A DNA stretch of 64,000 nucleotides, taken from contig NZ_ACZP01000016.1 in NCBI RefSeq assembly GCF_000176175.1, positions 1 to 64,000 of the forward strand, given 5' to 3'. The number at the start of each line of letters is the position of its first letter. Positions within the stretch are counted from its first letter, which is position 1. The notes under the pieces are model-generated. The model was not told the DNA's origin. It ran no database searches and saw only the letters and a list, made by a program, of their open reading frames with translations. Origin of the DNA: Vibrio furnissii CIP 102972. Lineage in GTDB: Bacteria; Pseudomonadota; Gammaproteobacteria; Enterobacterales; Vibrionaceae. The translations under genes and the position numbers were made by a program. Shown here one piece after another: positions 7,628 to 16,815 of this stretch.

Positions 7628-8530
7628 ATGGTTAAGTTAGCAGACAAATCTTACTGGAAAGTTGGCGGTGAGTGTTCCTCATTTTTCGACGTTGGCGATG
7701 AAATACAACTTAAGAATACATTAAAGAATAATGACTTATCTAAATTGATCGTTATTGGCAACGCGACAAATCTACTCTTTGACTCCAAGGGATACGATGG
7801 TGTTGTGATTAAGCTCAATGGCCAATTTAATCAAGTCTCATTTTCTGATTCTGGACCAGTAGAAGTGGGTGCTGCTGTTTGGGTTCCGGGTTTAGTTAGA
7901 CAATTAATGAAAAGAGGCAAAGGCTCTCTAGATCACTGTGTAGGTATACCTGCGACAGTCGGAGGATTAGTTGCTATGAATGGTGGGAGCCAAAGGAAGT
8001 CTATATCAGAAAATATTATATCCGTTAAAGTCATGGATTATGATGGTAATATCCATTGGATTGATCGCGAAGAGTGTTTATTTTCTTATAGAAAATCATT
8101 ATTTCTTGATGGTGGTTTAATAATCCTAAGCGTTATATTGGATTTGGTGGATATTGAACCTAATTCAAATAGAATTGATCTTCTTAAAATATTGAAAGAA
8201 AGACGCCTGAAATTTCCGAGAAAAGAACCAAATTGTGGTTCAGTATTTAAAAGTAGTGTGGAACTATATAATAAAATTGGCCCACCAGGGTTTGTAATTG
8301 AGTCGCTCGGTTTAAAAGGTTTAAAATTTGGTGATGCTGAAATATCTGAGAAACATGCTAACTTTATCGTAAACAAAGGACATGCAAAATCTGATGATAT
8401 TATATCTCTAGTTAAGCATATTAATCTATACTGTAAAAATGAATATAATATCGAGATGGAAGCTGAGGCGATTTACTTAAGTAAGTCTGGTGAAAGATAT
8501 TTACTTCATTGTGCCCCAAATGAAAAATGA
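7628..8530 (+). CDS. MurB paralogue: UDP-N-acetylenolpyruvoylglucosamine reductase-like
   Basis: MurB is a flavoenzyme that reduces the enolpyruvyl ether made by MurA to a lactyl ether, giving UDP-MurNAc. This 300-residue copy has the FAD-binding pattern (GNATNLLF, residues 44-51; GIPATVGGLVAMNGG, 106-120) and the expected catalytic residues: Arg155 in SYRKS, Ser205 in NCGSVFK and Glu280 near the end. SEKHANFIVN (240-249) is typical of the short type II enzymes. It follows the murA paralogue by 45 bases. The pair implies a full UDP-MurNAc-type pathway inside the capsule locus. Its substrate could be another UDP-HexNAc enol ether; sequence alone does not tell. Confidence 0.9.
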   Translation: MVKLADKSYWKVGGECSSFFDVGDEIQLKNTLKNNDLSKLIVIGNATNLLFDSKGYDGVVIKLNGQFNQVSFSDSGPVEVGAAVWVPGLVRQLMKRGKGSLDHCVGIPATVGGLVAMNGGSQRKSISENIISVKVMDYDGNIHWIDREECLFSYRKSLFLDGGLIILSVILDLVDIEPNSNRIDLLKILKERRLKFPRKEPNCGSVFKSSVELYNKIGPPGFVIESLGLKGLKFGDAEISEKHANFIVNKGHAKSDDIISLVKHINLYCKNEYNIEMEAEAIYLSKSGERYLLHCAPNEK

Positions 8531-9794
8531 TAGTCTACTTTATAAAATAATATCGATTTTTTTAAAGAAATCAATAGTTTTTATTCTTGCTTTTGTCGTA
8601 ATGCTATTACAGGCTAGGGCTTTAGGTGCCGAGACTCGTGGTGTCTTGGCCGCATTGCTCGTATTGCCCAATTTGTTTGTAATTATTGCTGAAGGAGGAA
8701 TGAGGCAAGCAAGTACATACTTTTTAGGAAAGAAAATAATTGACGAAAAAAACACGTTGGCTACATCGAAAGTGTTTTTTTTCGTATCATCAATTATAGC
8801 TACCATAATCCTTTTTCTTGCGCAAATTTACACATTACCAGATATTGATTCTAATTATATTCTCCTTTCCATCGTTGCCCTACCTTTTTTAGTAATAAAT
8901 AGTGGGTACCGAGGGTTTTTGTTAGGATATAAGAAAACTGATAAGTTTGGTAATAACTTATTAATACCAAAATTAATTCAAACCTTAGTAATCGTAACGT
9001 TGTATTTACTGGGGGTTTTGAATCTAGAATGGTCTCTCATCGTTTTTATTTTAGTTGGTGTAGTAAATTTTGCTTTAGGCTGGCTTGCAGTCCAAGAAGT
9101 CGCCCCAAAGGCTCCAATTCGATATTTTAGTTTTACTACACTTAGTAAAATGCTAAAGCTGGGCGGAGTATTTGGACTAAGTTTCTTCTTCATAAATCTC
9201 AATTATCAAATAGGGATCCTAGTCGGGAAAGGCACGTTAGAAAGCTCCGAGTTAGGTAACTATGCAGTCACGATACAAATCGCGGAGCTTGTTTGGCAAT
9301 TGCCAGCTGCGATTTCCGTGATCTTTTTTTCCGAAAGTATGTCTAAATTGCAACATGATGATAAATGGGTAGCGATAATAACAAAGACTACAAGAATTCA
9401 AACAGGTTTAACTCTTATCATCTGCTTGATAGGAATTCCTTTAGCTCAGCATCTGTTACCAATTCTCATTGGTAATGACTATGAAATGGTATATCAAATA
9501 TTGATTCCGCTTATTCCAGGAATAGTGATGATGTCTGTCTTTAAGGTAATTAATGTAGACTTTGCAGGTAGAGGGAAACCTTGGATGATATTGACGTTTA
9601 TGCCGTTTATTGCCTTGTTGAATTACTTCCTGTCCACGAAACTATCATTAGAATACGGTGTTGTTGGCCTTTCTATAGCTGTGTCTATTACTTATTCATT
9701 GGCAGCTATATTAGCCGTTTCCGCATACTCTTACATGTACAAAGTTAATTTTCTTTCTTTCTTTATTCTGAAAAAGAGTGACTTTAAAAAGTAG
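8520..9794 (+). CDS. wzx: Wzx-type flippase (first of two)
   Basis: The protein (424 residues from ATG 8520) is a polytopic membrane protein of the MATE-like oligosaccharide flippase (MOP) superfamily with about 12 predicted membrane helices. It would move undecaprenyl-linked repeat units across the inner membrane. The N-terminus (KKSIVFILAFVVMLLQARALG) and the GVFGLSFFFINLNYQIGILVG region are typical of Wzx. The start is uncertain: ATG 8520 overlaps the murB stop by 11 bases; GTG 8490 in frame would overlap more. Neither has a clear ribosome binding site, which suggests translational coupling. A second flippase lies at 17862. Confidence 0.85.
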   Translation: MKNDSLLYKIISIFLKKSIVFILAFVVMLLQARALGAETRGVLAALLVLPNLFVIIAEGGMRQASTYFLGKKIIDEKNTLATSKVFFFVSSIIATIILFLAQIYTLPDIDSNYILLSIVALPFLVINSGYRGFLLGYKKTDKFGNNLLIPKLIQTLVIVTLYLLGVLNLEWSLIVFILVGVVNFALGWLAVQEVAPKAPIRYFSFTTLSKMLKLGGVFGLSFFFINLNYQIGILVGKGTLESSELGNYAVTIQIAELVWQLPAAISVIFFSESMSKLQHDDKWVAIITKTTRIQTGLTLIICLIGIPLAQHLLPILIGNDYEMVYQILIPLIPGIVMMSVFKVINVDFAGRGKPWMILTFMPFIALLNYFLSTKLSLEYGVVGLSIAVSITYSLAAILAVSAYSYMYKVNFLSFFILKKSDFKK

Positions 9795-9835
9795 CGTTAG
9801 GTTTTGAATAAGTTAATTTCTAGTTTGGGTTTTAT

Positions 9836-10744
9836 ATGAAAAAATATAAAGTAGCCATTTTTACGGCGTATTACAATCGTGAGAATGATGTCAGTGAGTC
9901 AATTTCTAGCCTGTTGAACCAAACGTATGATGATTTTGTAGTTGTAGCTATAAATGATGGTTCTACAGATAATACACTTTCCAAGATGAAAGATATAAAT
10001 GATGATAGGTTGATAATTATAGATAAGGACAATAGTGGTTTTGTTTCCTCAATGATTTATGCCATAAATAAAATAGATTCTGAATATATTGCGATACATG
10101 GCTCTGGAGATATTTCATATCCAGATAGAATATCTTTGCAAGTTGAGGTGTTAGATAACAATCCCAATGTTGGAGTAGTAGGCTGTCATTATAAGAATAC
10201 AGATCTAACTAGAAACAAATCTGTTGAGTTTCACCATTTGTCTGGACTTATTAAGGGGCCAGAAATGGCGATTCAATTGAGTATGAAGAATCCCCTCACA
10301 CAAGGTGAAGTTATGTTGAGAAGGGATGTTTATAATAAAGTTGGTGGTTACAATCCCTTATTTATTTTTTCGCAAGATTATGATTTATGGACAAGAATTT
10401 CAAAAGTTACCGATTTTTTTATAATCCCTAAATTTTTATATGAACGATATGTGCGTTTTGATGGAGTAAGCGGCAATGTTAATAAAATTGCCATTCAGCA
10501 ATATTTAGCCAGTGTTGCAAGGGTAAATAGTTTTGTAGACAACTCTGATATTAATGTGTTGTCTGTATTCAAAAAAATAAATGATCCTATACTATCTAAG
10601 AGGTTAATTAGACTAAATGTAAGGGCAATACTATATGAAAAAATATATCCTAAAGATCTTGCAAGAATAAATTTATTAGAACTAGGTACTAAGGGCTTGT
10701 TTTTTAATCTCTTGCTAAATATATGTCGATTTAGAAGAAAGTAA
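9836..10744 (+). CDS. Family 2 glycosyltransferase
   Basis: A cytoplasmic GT-A fold transferase of 302 residues. It opens with VAIFTAYYNRENDVSESI and has the nucleotide-binding NDGSTDNT near residues 40-47. The position of the metal-binding DxD reads HGSGDISYPDRI, so only the last Asp of the usual DADD pattern remains; some GT2 subgroups look like this. The acceptor region holds SQDYDLWTRI. It is in the AT-rich module between the flippase and the polymerase and should add one sugar of the repeat unit. Donor and linkage are unknown. Confidence 0.85.
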   Translation: MKKYKVAIFTAYYNRENDVSESISSLLNQTYDDFVVVAINDGSTDNTLSKMKDINDDRLIIIDKDNSGFVSSMIYAINKIDSEYIAIHGSGDISYPDRISLQVEVLDNNPNVGVVGCHYKNTDLTRNKSVEFHHLSGLIKGPEMAIQLSMKNPLTQGEVMLRRDVYNKVGGYNPLFIFSQDYDLWTRISKVTDFFIIPKFLYERYVRFDGVSGNVNKIAIQQYLASVARVNSFVDNSDINVLSVFKKINDPILSKRLIRLNVRAILYEKIYPKDLARINLLELGTKGLFFNLLLNICRFRRK

Positions 10745-10745
10745 A

Positions 10746-11951
10746 ATGAATGGTAGATTTATAAATAAAATTAATGCTCTTCACTTATTTATATCAGGGA
10801 CGTTTTTTTTAAAGATCATAGAATCAACTGTATCATTTATACCTCCTATATATAAATTTTATTTGCCAGCAACTCTATTTATTGGTTTTTATATAGCCTA
10901 TCCTTATTTAAGGAAAATTCAAGGTAGTATATCGGTATCAATATTTCTGATAAGTCTATTTTCATATTTAATTATACTAATTAATGTTTTATGTTCTGAC
11001 TATGTGGACTTAAATGGAGTAACTCCTTTAGATTTTCACTTGGTTTTACTTTTTTCAATCCCTGCCTTTTTTATGTATGGAATATCTATATCTAGAAGTG
11101 CTTCCTTTAATCTTGAAGAGAATTATATAGATAGGTCAGTTGTTTTTTTACTAGCATTAGTTATATTTCTTAACGTAAATTTCCAATATTTTAGATTAGA
11201 CTTTGAATCATTTAAGTATGATAAGGCTGTTTATCTGTTTCTTGGGGATATATTGTCCATAATCGGATTGTATTATGTTTCTATTGCAAAGGGGACTTTG
11301 AATAAAACTATATACTTTTCTTTTTTTCTATTGTTATTGTTTGTTGTTTACTCTAGGACAAGTTTGTATTTCTTCGCTTTTACTGTCTTCGCTGGAATAT
11401 TTATAAGTTCGAGTGGTAGAAGAAAGATTTGTTATTTATTGCCTGTCGTTTTTTTTGCGTTAATTATAATTCCTTTATCTGATAAACTAAGTCATATGGA
11501 GTTGCCCTACTCTTTGAATAGAATGTTGTTCGTATTCTCAGGGTCCGATGATGGTTCTTTAAATGGTAGGGAAATGATATTTGAGGGCTCATTAAGAAGT
11601 TTAGAAAACTCGCTATGGCTAGGAGATTTTGGTAACCAGATTGACGTTTTTGGGTATTGGTCATTCTACATCCATAATGTTTTATCCTACTTAAGACAAT
11701 TCGGATTAATAGCTTTTATATTTGTAATAATAATGCTATCACTCCCTCTGATTTTCTTTACTTATAGAGTTCATATTGGTAGGCGTTTATCAATTAGCCC
11801 TTTATATACGTTTGGCTTTTTGGTTTCATTTTACTTGTTATGCATATATGTATTTTCTCGTTCGTATATGTATCCATACATTTATTTAATGCCAGGTTAT
11901 TTCATAGGAGTTATTTGTAGTGAAAAAAAACCATACCTTACAAATAGGTAA
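10746..11951 (+). CDS. wzy: Wzy-like polysaccharide polymerase
   Basis: A 401-residue, very hydrophobic protein with about 10-12 membrane helices and a larger polar loop (about residues 245-300, with SLNGREMIFEGSL). This layout is that of O-antigen/capsule polymerases, which join repeat units on the periplasmic face. The motif of polar residues followed by IHNVLSYLRQFG is typical of the Wzy/O-antigen ligase superfamily. It starts one base after the GT2 stop. Wzy proteins diverge strongly, so the call rests on topology and place in the locus. Confidence 0.78.
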   Translation: MNGRFINKINALHLFISGTFFLKIIESTVSFIPPIYKFYLPATLFIGFYIAYPYLRKIQGSISVSIFLISLFSYLIILINVLCSDYVDLNGVTPLDFHLVLLFSIPAFFMYGISISRSASFNLEENYIDRSVVFLLALVIFLNVNFQYFRLDFESFKYDKAVYLFLGDILSIIGLYYVSIAKGTLNKTIYFSFFLLLLFVVYSRTSLYFFAFTVFAGIFISSSGRRKICYLLPVVFFALIIIPLSDKLSHMELPYSLNRMLFVFSGSDDGSLNGREMIFEGSLRSLENSLWLGDFGNQIDVFGYWSFYIHNVLSYLRQFGLIAFIFVIIMLSLPLIFFTYRVHIGRRLSISPLYTFGFLVSFYLLCIYVFSRSYMYPYIYLMPGYFIGVICSEKKPYLTNR

Positions 11952-12948
11952 TTTTGGCGGTGACGTTCAAATTGATGGACAAACAGTAAAAACAAAAATG
12001 ATTCATAGACTATTACTGTCTAGATATGATGAAGTTAAAATTATAGATATATATAATTATTCATTAATTAATTATTTGTTTCTTATACTTAAATTGCCTA
12101 TGTTAGTATTTTTATCTAATTCCGTTTTTATAGGAATAGGTAAGCGTGGCATGAAAATATTAACTCCTATAGTAATAGTTTTGGGTGCTGCTTTTAAAAA
12201 AGAAGTCCATTATTATGTTGTAGGAGGTTGGATGCTTCTATATTTGGAACGATATAAGTGGTTGATACCATTTTATAAAAAGTTTAAATCTATTTTGGTT
12301 GAATTACCGTCTATGGTAATGGATTGCCAAGATAAATTTAATCTTAATAATGTTTATAACCTTCCAAATTTTAGGTGTTATAATTCTGAAGATACAACGG
12401 TTTTGCAAGTTAATTCACCAGTTAAACTTGTATTCTTTTCTCGAGTTATACCGGAAAAAGGAATATGTCTTGCGCTTGATGCGTTGAATCGAGTAAATAG
12501 TGAGAGTAATTTGGCTACTCTTGATGTTTTCGGGCCGGTTTTTGACAAAGAGATCCTTGAGTCTATTGAGAATAATCAATATGCGAAATATAATGGTGTT
12601 TTATCACCTGACGATTCTAGTATTTACACTGAGCTTAGTAAATACGACGTCTTATTATTTCCGACATATTATGAAGGTGAAGGGTACCCCGGTGCTATCG
12701 TAGATGCTTTCTTCTCTGGTTTACCCGTGATAGCATCGGACTGGAAATATAATGGTGAAATAATTACTTCCGGAATCGATGGCTATATTTTTGAATCAAA
12801 GAGTGTTTTATCTCTAGAGAATACTTTGAAGAAGCTTTGTTTGAATAGAGATCAAATCTTTGAGATGAAGAATAATGCACTGAGAACTTCAGAAAAATTC
12901 TCATTCGAAAATGCTAAGAAAATTATGAATGATGTTACATTTTTATAG
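11920..12948 (+). CDS. Family 4 glycosyltransferase
   Basis: 342 residues, GT-B fold. The C-terminal half carries the donor-binding domain: KLVFFSRVIPEKG, then LLFPTYYEGEGYPGAIVDAFFSGLPVIASDW, the GT4 EX7E-type region. The start is GTG 11920, with ATAGGAG nine bases upstream, inside the last 32 bases of the polymerase gene, so the two are probably translationally coupled. It should add a sugar of the repeat unit; specificity is unknown. Confidence 0.86.
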   Translation: MKKNHTLQIGNFGGDVQIDGQTVKTKMIHRLLLSRYDEVKIIDIYNYSLINYLFLILKLPMLVFLSNSVFIGIGKRGMKILTPIVIVLGAAFKKEVHYYVVGGWMLLYLERYKWLIPFYKKFKSILVELPSMVMDCQDKFNLNNVYNLPNFRCYNSEDTTVLQVNSPVKLVFFSRVIPEKGICLALDALNRVNSESNLATLDVFGPVFDKEILESIENNQYAKYNGVLSPDDSSIYTELSKYDVLLFPTYYEGEGYPGAIVDAFFSGLPVIASDWKYNGEIITSGIDGYIFESKSVLSLENTLKKLCLNRDQIFEMKNNALRTSEKFSFENAKKIMNDVTFL

Positions 12949-13024
12949 GAAATGATTTCCCTTTGTCTCAATAAAAGTGTCATTTTATTTTTTAATTGGT
13001 TTTCTTATTTTAAGAGGTATCCCA

Positions 13025-13780
13025 TTGTATTCTCTAGTTTCTATTATTACCCCTTCATTTAATTCTCAAGATTGGGTTGAAAAAACATATATTTCCTTGA
13101 AAAGTCAAACTTATACTAATTGGCAATGGATAATTACAGATGATTGCTCGGCAGATAATACTTTTGACCTTTTAAATGATCTTTCGAAAAATGATTCCCG
13201 CATAAAATTGTTCAAAAATTCTGTTAATTCTGGGGCTGCTGTTTCACGAAATAACTCTATATCTAAAGCTGATGGGGAGTTCATTGCATTTATTGATAGT
13301 GATGATCTTTGGTTACCAGAAAAGCTTGAAAAACAAGTGCAATTTATGCTCAAGAAAAACGTTAATTTTTCTTTTACAGCCTATGAGACTGTGAATGAAG
13401 ACGGTGAGTCAACAGGAAAGAAAGTTGACACACATTTAACTGGATCTATCGAATATGAGGATATGCTAAGAAAGAAAGCCACTTTAGGTTGTTCTACTGT
13501 TATGCTAAGACGATCTGCTTTCGATGATATTTCAATGCCTTTAATTAGAACAGGCCAAGACTACGGTCTGTGGTTAAAGTTGTTGAAGACTGGTACAAAG
13601 GCATATCCTATTCCAGAGGTACTTACGCAATATCGTATACTGCCAAATTCAATATCTAGAAACAAAGTCAAGAAAGCCAAAAGACAATGGCAAATTTATC
13701 GACAGATTGAAAAACTTAGTTTAGTTAAGTCATTTGAATGTTTTTGCTTTTATGCTTGGCGAGCCGTTTTTCGTAAGTAG
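13025..13780 (+). CDS. Family 2 glycosyltransferase
   Basis: A GT-A transferase of 251 residues. From TTG 13025 the protein begins MYSLVSIITPSFNS, the classic GT2 opening, and AAGAGGT (13012-13018) gives a well-placed ribosome binding site. A longer frame from GTG 12977 would add a hydrophobic stretch unlike the family. Motifs: TDDCSADNTF and FIDSDDLWLPEKLEKQ (intact DSDD metal site), then GQDYGLWLKL in the acceptor half. It is the last transferase of the AT-rich module and precedes ugd by 48 bases. Donor unknown. Confidence 0.85.
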   Translation: MYSLVSIITPSFNSQDWVEKTYISLKSQTYTNWQWIITDDCSADNTFDLLNDLSKNDSRIKLFKNSVNSGAAVSRNNSISKADGEFIAFIDSDDLWLPEKLEKQVQFMLKKNVNFSFTAYETVNEDGESTGKKVDTHLTGSIEYEDMLRKKATLGCSTVMLRRSAFDDISMPLIRTGQDYGLWLKLLKTGTKAYPIPEVLTQYRILPNSISRNKVKKAKRQWQIYRQIEKLSLVKSFECFCFYAWRAVFRK

Positions 13781-13828
13781 TATGTTGTTGTCAGATTTAT
13801 ATAAATAATTTAAAAATTAGGTAGTTAA

Positions 13829-14995
13829 ATGAAAATTACTATTGCCGGCACAGGCTATGTCGGCTTATCAAATGCAATGCTGTTGGCGCAGAATCATGAA
13901 GTTGTGGCTATCGATATCATCGAAAGCAAAGTTGAAATGCTTAATAATAAGCAGTCGCCGATTGTGGATACAGAGATTGAAGATTTTCTCGCCAACAAAG
14001 CGCTCAACTTCCGTGCTACGGTAGATAAGCAAGATGCTTACGCCAATGCCGATTTCGTTATCATCGCGACGCCAACGGATTATGATGTTGAAACCAACTA
14101 TTTCAACACAGGTTCTGTTGAATCCGTAATTAAAGATGTCATCGCCATTAACCCGAGTGCGGTGATGGTGATTAAATCGACTATCCCTGTCGGTTATACC
14201 GAGCAAATTAAGCAAGAGCTGGGTTGCGACAACCTGCTGTTCTCACCTGAGTTTTTACGTGAAGGTCGCGCGCTGTACGATAATCTTTATCCTTCTCGCA
14301 TTATTGTGGGTGAACGAAGTGAACGCGCTGAAGTTTTCGCGAACCTGTTAGTGGAAGGGGCGGTAAAAGAAGACATTAAAGTACTGTTTACCGATTCAAC
14401 CGAAGCTGAAGCGGTGAAACTGTTTTCGAATACCTATCTTGCATTGCGTGTGGCTTACTTCAATGAACTGGATAGTTACGCAGAAACTCACGATCTCAAT
14501 TCTCGTCAGATTATTGAAGGGGTGAGCTTAGATCCTCGTATTGGCAATCATTATAACAACCCGTCATTCGGTTATGGTGGTTACTGCTTACCCAAAGATA
14601 CCAAACAGCTTCGCGCGAACTATGCGGAAGTACCGAACAACATTATTGGTGCGATTGTGGATGCGAACACCACACGTAAAGACTTTATCGCCGATTCTAT
14701 TTTGAAACGTAATCCTAAGCGTGTGGGCATCTATCGCCTTGTCATGAAGGCGGGCTCTGATAACTTCCGCGCGTCTTCGATTCAAGGGGTCATGAAGCGA
14801 TTAAAAGCGAAAGGTGTTGAAGTGGTGGTGTATGAGCCAGTACTGAAAGAGAAAACCTTCTTCAACTCTCTAGTTTTGACTGATCTCGAACAATTCAAAT
14901 CCGCGTGTGACGTGATTGTGTCTAACCGTATGGTGGATGAAATCAGCGATGTGGCCGATAAGGTCTATACGCGTGATTTGTTTGGTAATGATTAG
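13829..14995 (+). CDS. ugd: UDP-glucose 6-dehydrogenase
   Basis: Oxidises UDP-glucose to UDP-glucuronate with two NAD+. The 388-residue protein has the N-terminal dinucleotide fold ([16 protein letters not shown]), the central helix with [23 protein letters not shown], and the catalytic Cys in [15 protein letters not shown]. Length and motifs match the short bacterial Ugd family. GC content rises sharply at this gene compared with the module before it. It supplies a hexuronic acid to the glycan, or a precursor for GalA. In other capsules Ugd is a target of Wzc-type kinases; nothing here tests that. It is followed by a strong bidirectional terminator. Confidence 0.95.
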   Translation: MKITIAGTGYVGLSNAMLLAQNHEVVAIDIIESKVEMLNNKQSPIVDTEIEDFLANKALNFRATVDKQDAYANADFVIIATPTDYDVETNYFNTGSVESVIKDVIAINPSAVMVIKSTIPVGYTEQIKQELGCDNLLFSPEFLREGRALYDNLYPSRIIVGERSERAEVFANLLVEGAVKEDIKVLFTDSTEAEAVKLFSNTYLALRVAYFNELDSYAETHDLNSRQIIEGVSLDPRIGNHYNNPSFGYGGYCLPKDTKQLRANYAEVPNNIIGAIVDANTTRKDFIADSILKRNPKRVGIYRLVMKAGSDNFRASSIQGVMKRLKAKGVEVVVYEPVLKEKTFFNSLVLTDLEQFKSACDVIVSNRMVDEISDVADKVYTRDLFGND

Positions 14996-15040
14996 TCCCT
15001 CAATTTGATACAGCATCCATAGTACTTAATTAAGCTTAAG

Positions 15041-15089
15041 ATAGATAAATAAAAAAACCGGCGTTATGCCGGTTTTTTTATTTATCTAT
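15041..15089. terminator. Bidirectional terminator with 22-bp perfect stem
   Basis: The left arm 15041-15062 and right arm 15068-15089 are perfectly complementary over 22 bp around the loop GTTAT. The core is ACCGGC/GCCGGT flanked by A7 and T7, so it can end transcription from ugd on the plus strand and from wecA on the minus strand. Confidence 0.92.
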
Positions 15090-15104
15090 TTATCTATCTA
15101 TTAC

Positions 15105-16180
15105 TTATTTGCTCGCAATCACTTCTTCGGAGCGCTCGGATTTTACTCTGCGTAAGAATGCGGTAAGCCGCCAAACATAGCTAAGTAATACAGAATAAAT
15201 CATAAAGCAGGCAATAAAGGTGTAGAACATGGTGGCTTCGCTGATACGCGCAGCTTCGCCATAAATTCCAAATGCTGCAAAACCTACTGCAATGAGACAA
15301 ATCATGGCCAGTGTTTGCTTGGGAGTTAATCCTAAACGCTGGAAAATGTGGTGAAGATGTTCCCGGTCTGGTTTAAAGGGAGAGTCTCCTCTACGCACTC
15401 GGCGAATCATGATTGCAGCCATGTCCATCAAAGGTACTGCGATTAGCCACAAGGCGGTGACAGGCCTCATTAATGGCTCGCTACCTGTTTGACTTGCCCC
15501 CAACAGTAGCCAAATCACTGTAAAACCGATCATCATGCTGCCGGCATCTCCCATGAATACCTTGCGTTCGCGGCCCAGTATTCCGAGGTTCATAAAGATA
15601 TAAGGCAACAGGGCAGTAATAATGACCAAACACAAGTAAGCTAACCCATGTTGACTATCTACGTTTAACAGAATTGCAATCGCGCCGAATGTCACAATCG
15701 ATAAACCGCCAAGCAATCCGTCAATGCCGTCGACCATATTGAAGGCGTTTATGGCACCAATAACGGCAAACACGGTCACGATGATGCCAAACCAGCCTAA
15801 GTAAATATCACCAACTCCAAATAAGTTGCCTAAACTGTTGAGCTCAATCCCCGTCACTTCCATCATGGTGATGGAAAGGGCCGCTTGAATCGCGATGCGC
15901 ACTTTCACACTGAGGTCGAACTTATCGTCCAGCGCACCTACAAATGTCAGCGTCGCAATCGATAACACAAACAGTTCACTGTACTGAATGATGTCGGGGC
16001 GAAAGGTGAGAAATTGAGACAGTACAATACAAGTCGATATACCTCCGACGAGTGGTACTGCCCCTTGATGAAGTTTGCGTGCATTAGGCTTATCTACTAA
16101 CCCTATTTTTTTGCTACTTTTCTTAGTAAAAAGAGAATAGCAAACGCACTAAAGAAGATGAATGTGAGTTCCAAAAACAT
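15105..16180 (-). pseudogene. wecA: WecA-type initiating transferase, frameshifted in A7 run
   Basis: WecA transfers GlcNAc-1-phosphate to undecaprenyl phosphate and starts many O-antigens and ECA. Read from ATG 16180 the protein opens MFLELTFIFFSAFAILFLLRKVAKK and meets TAG at 16103-16105. One base earlier in phase it continues IGLVDKPNARKLHQGAVPLVGG and runs to 15105. Joined, the product is 358 residues, like E. coli WecA, with GALDDKFD, NAFNMVDGIDGLLGG, GDAGSM and DREHLHH. The break lies in a run of seven As (16112-16106 on the minus strand); eight would restore the frame. Zero-frame codons GCA-AAA-AAA-TAG place A-AAA-AAA as a -1 slippery heptamer, so ribosomal or polymerase slippage could still give full-length protein. 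A sequencing error is also possible. Confidence 0.88.
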
Positions 16181-16815
16181 AGCCTAGCCAATTAATCCGT
16201 TAAGTTTGTATTTTTTTGTTTCGTCGAATTTTACCTGAAAATCCGACACGCTAAAAGTCAGGATTAAACGATTTATTCTGTGTATGAATTTTGTTTCTTT
16301 ATAGTTTGTCTTTTAATTTAATCAACTAAAACAATGTATTATTATGATTTTTTTAATATGAGACGCTCATTGATAGGTATTGCAACGTCGTTATTACTAT
16401 AGGATTCCTTGGTTGATGTGCTATCTCTAGTCACAATGAGAATCCAATGTAAAATTACATCAATTGTTGTGATTTTTGTCACGTTATGTCTTGCTACTCA
16501 ATGAATGCTGAACGTTCCCATCGTCCACGCGAGGATGACTTTCTTTTCTGTTGTCCTGCATCAAGGGTTTTAGGTTGAGAATTTTTCGAACCTTGCCTAT
16601 CGCTACATCTCTACGAGACCTTCTAAAGTCGGATTCTAATGAGCCAATGCTACCCTTCTTTAGGTTGGAAATGCTGTTAGAATAGAGCGCAATGAAATTG
16701 CGCTCTATATGAATGCTGTTTGTTTTTGTTTGATAACAAATGTGACTACAGTCTGTGAATGGTTCATGGAAGATAAAGCATAACGTTTTGTACGTGTTAG
16801 AGAAAAAATAGTTTT
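16181..16815. other. 635-base AT-rich intergenic region before second glycan module
   Basis: No gene of convincing length or similarity is present on either strand. The region should hold the divergent promoters of wecA (left end) and of the GT4-to-KpsS operon (right end). No ops core like that at 374-386 is visible. The only strong structure is the 12-bp hairpin at 16682-16708. Confidence 0.6.
16682..16708. repeat. 12-bp perfect hairpin with GAA loop
   Basis: ATAGAGCGCAAT (16682-16693) and ATTGCGCTCTAT (16697-16708) pair perfectly around a three-base loop. No immediate T-run follows on either strand, so it is not a standard intrinsic terminator. It lies 108 bases before the GT4 start and may be a leader stem or the remnant of a terminator. 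Confidence 0.55.

Noticed and set aside
12977-13024. Upstream extension of the GT2 gene from GTG 12977
   Set aside because: The well-placed AAGAGGT before TTG 13025 and the canonical GT2 N-terminus favour the shorter form.
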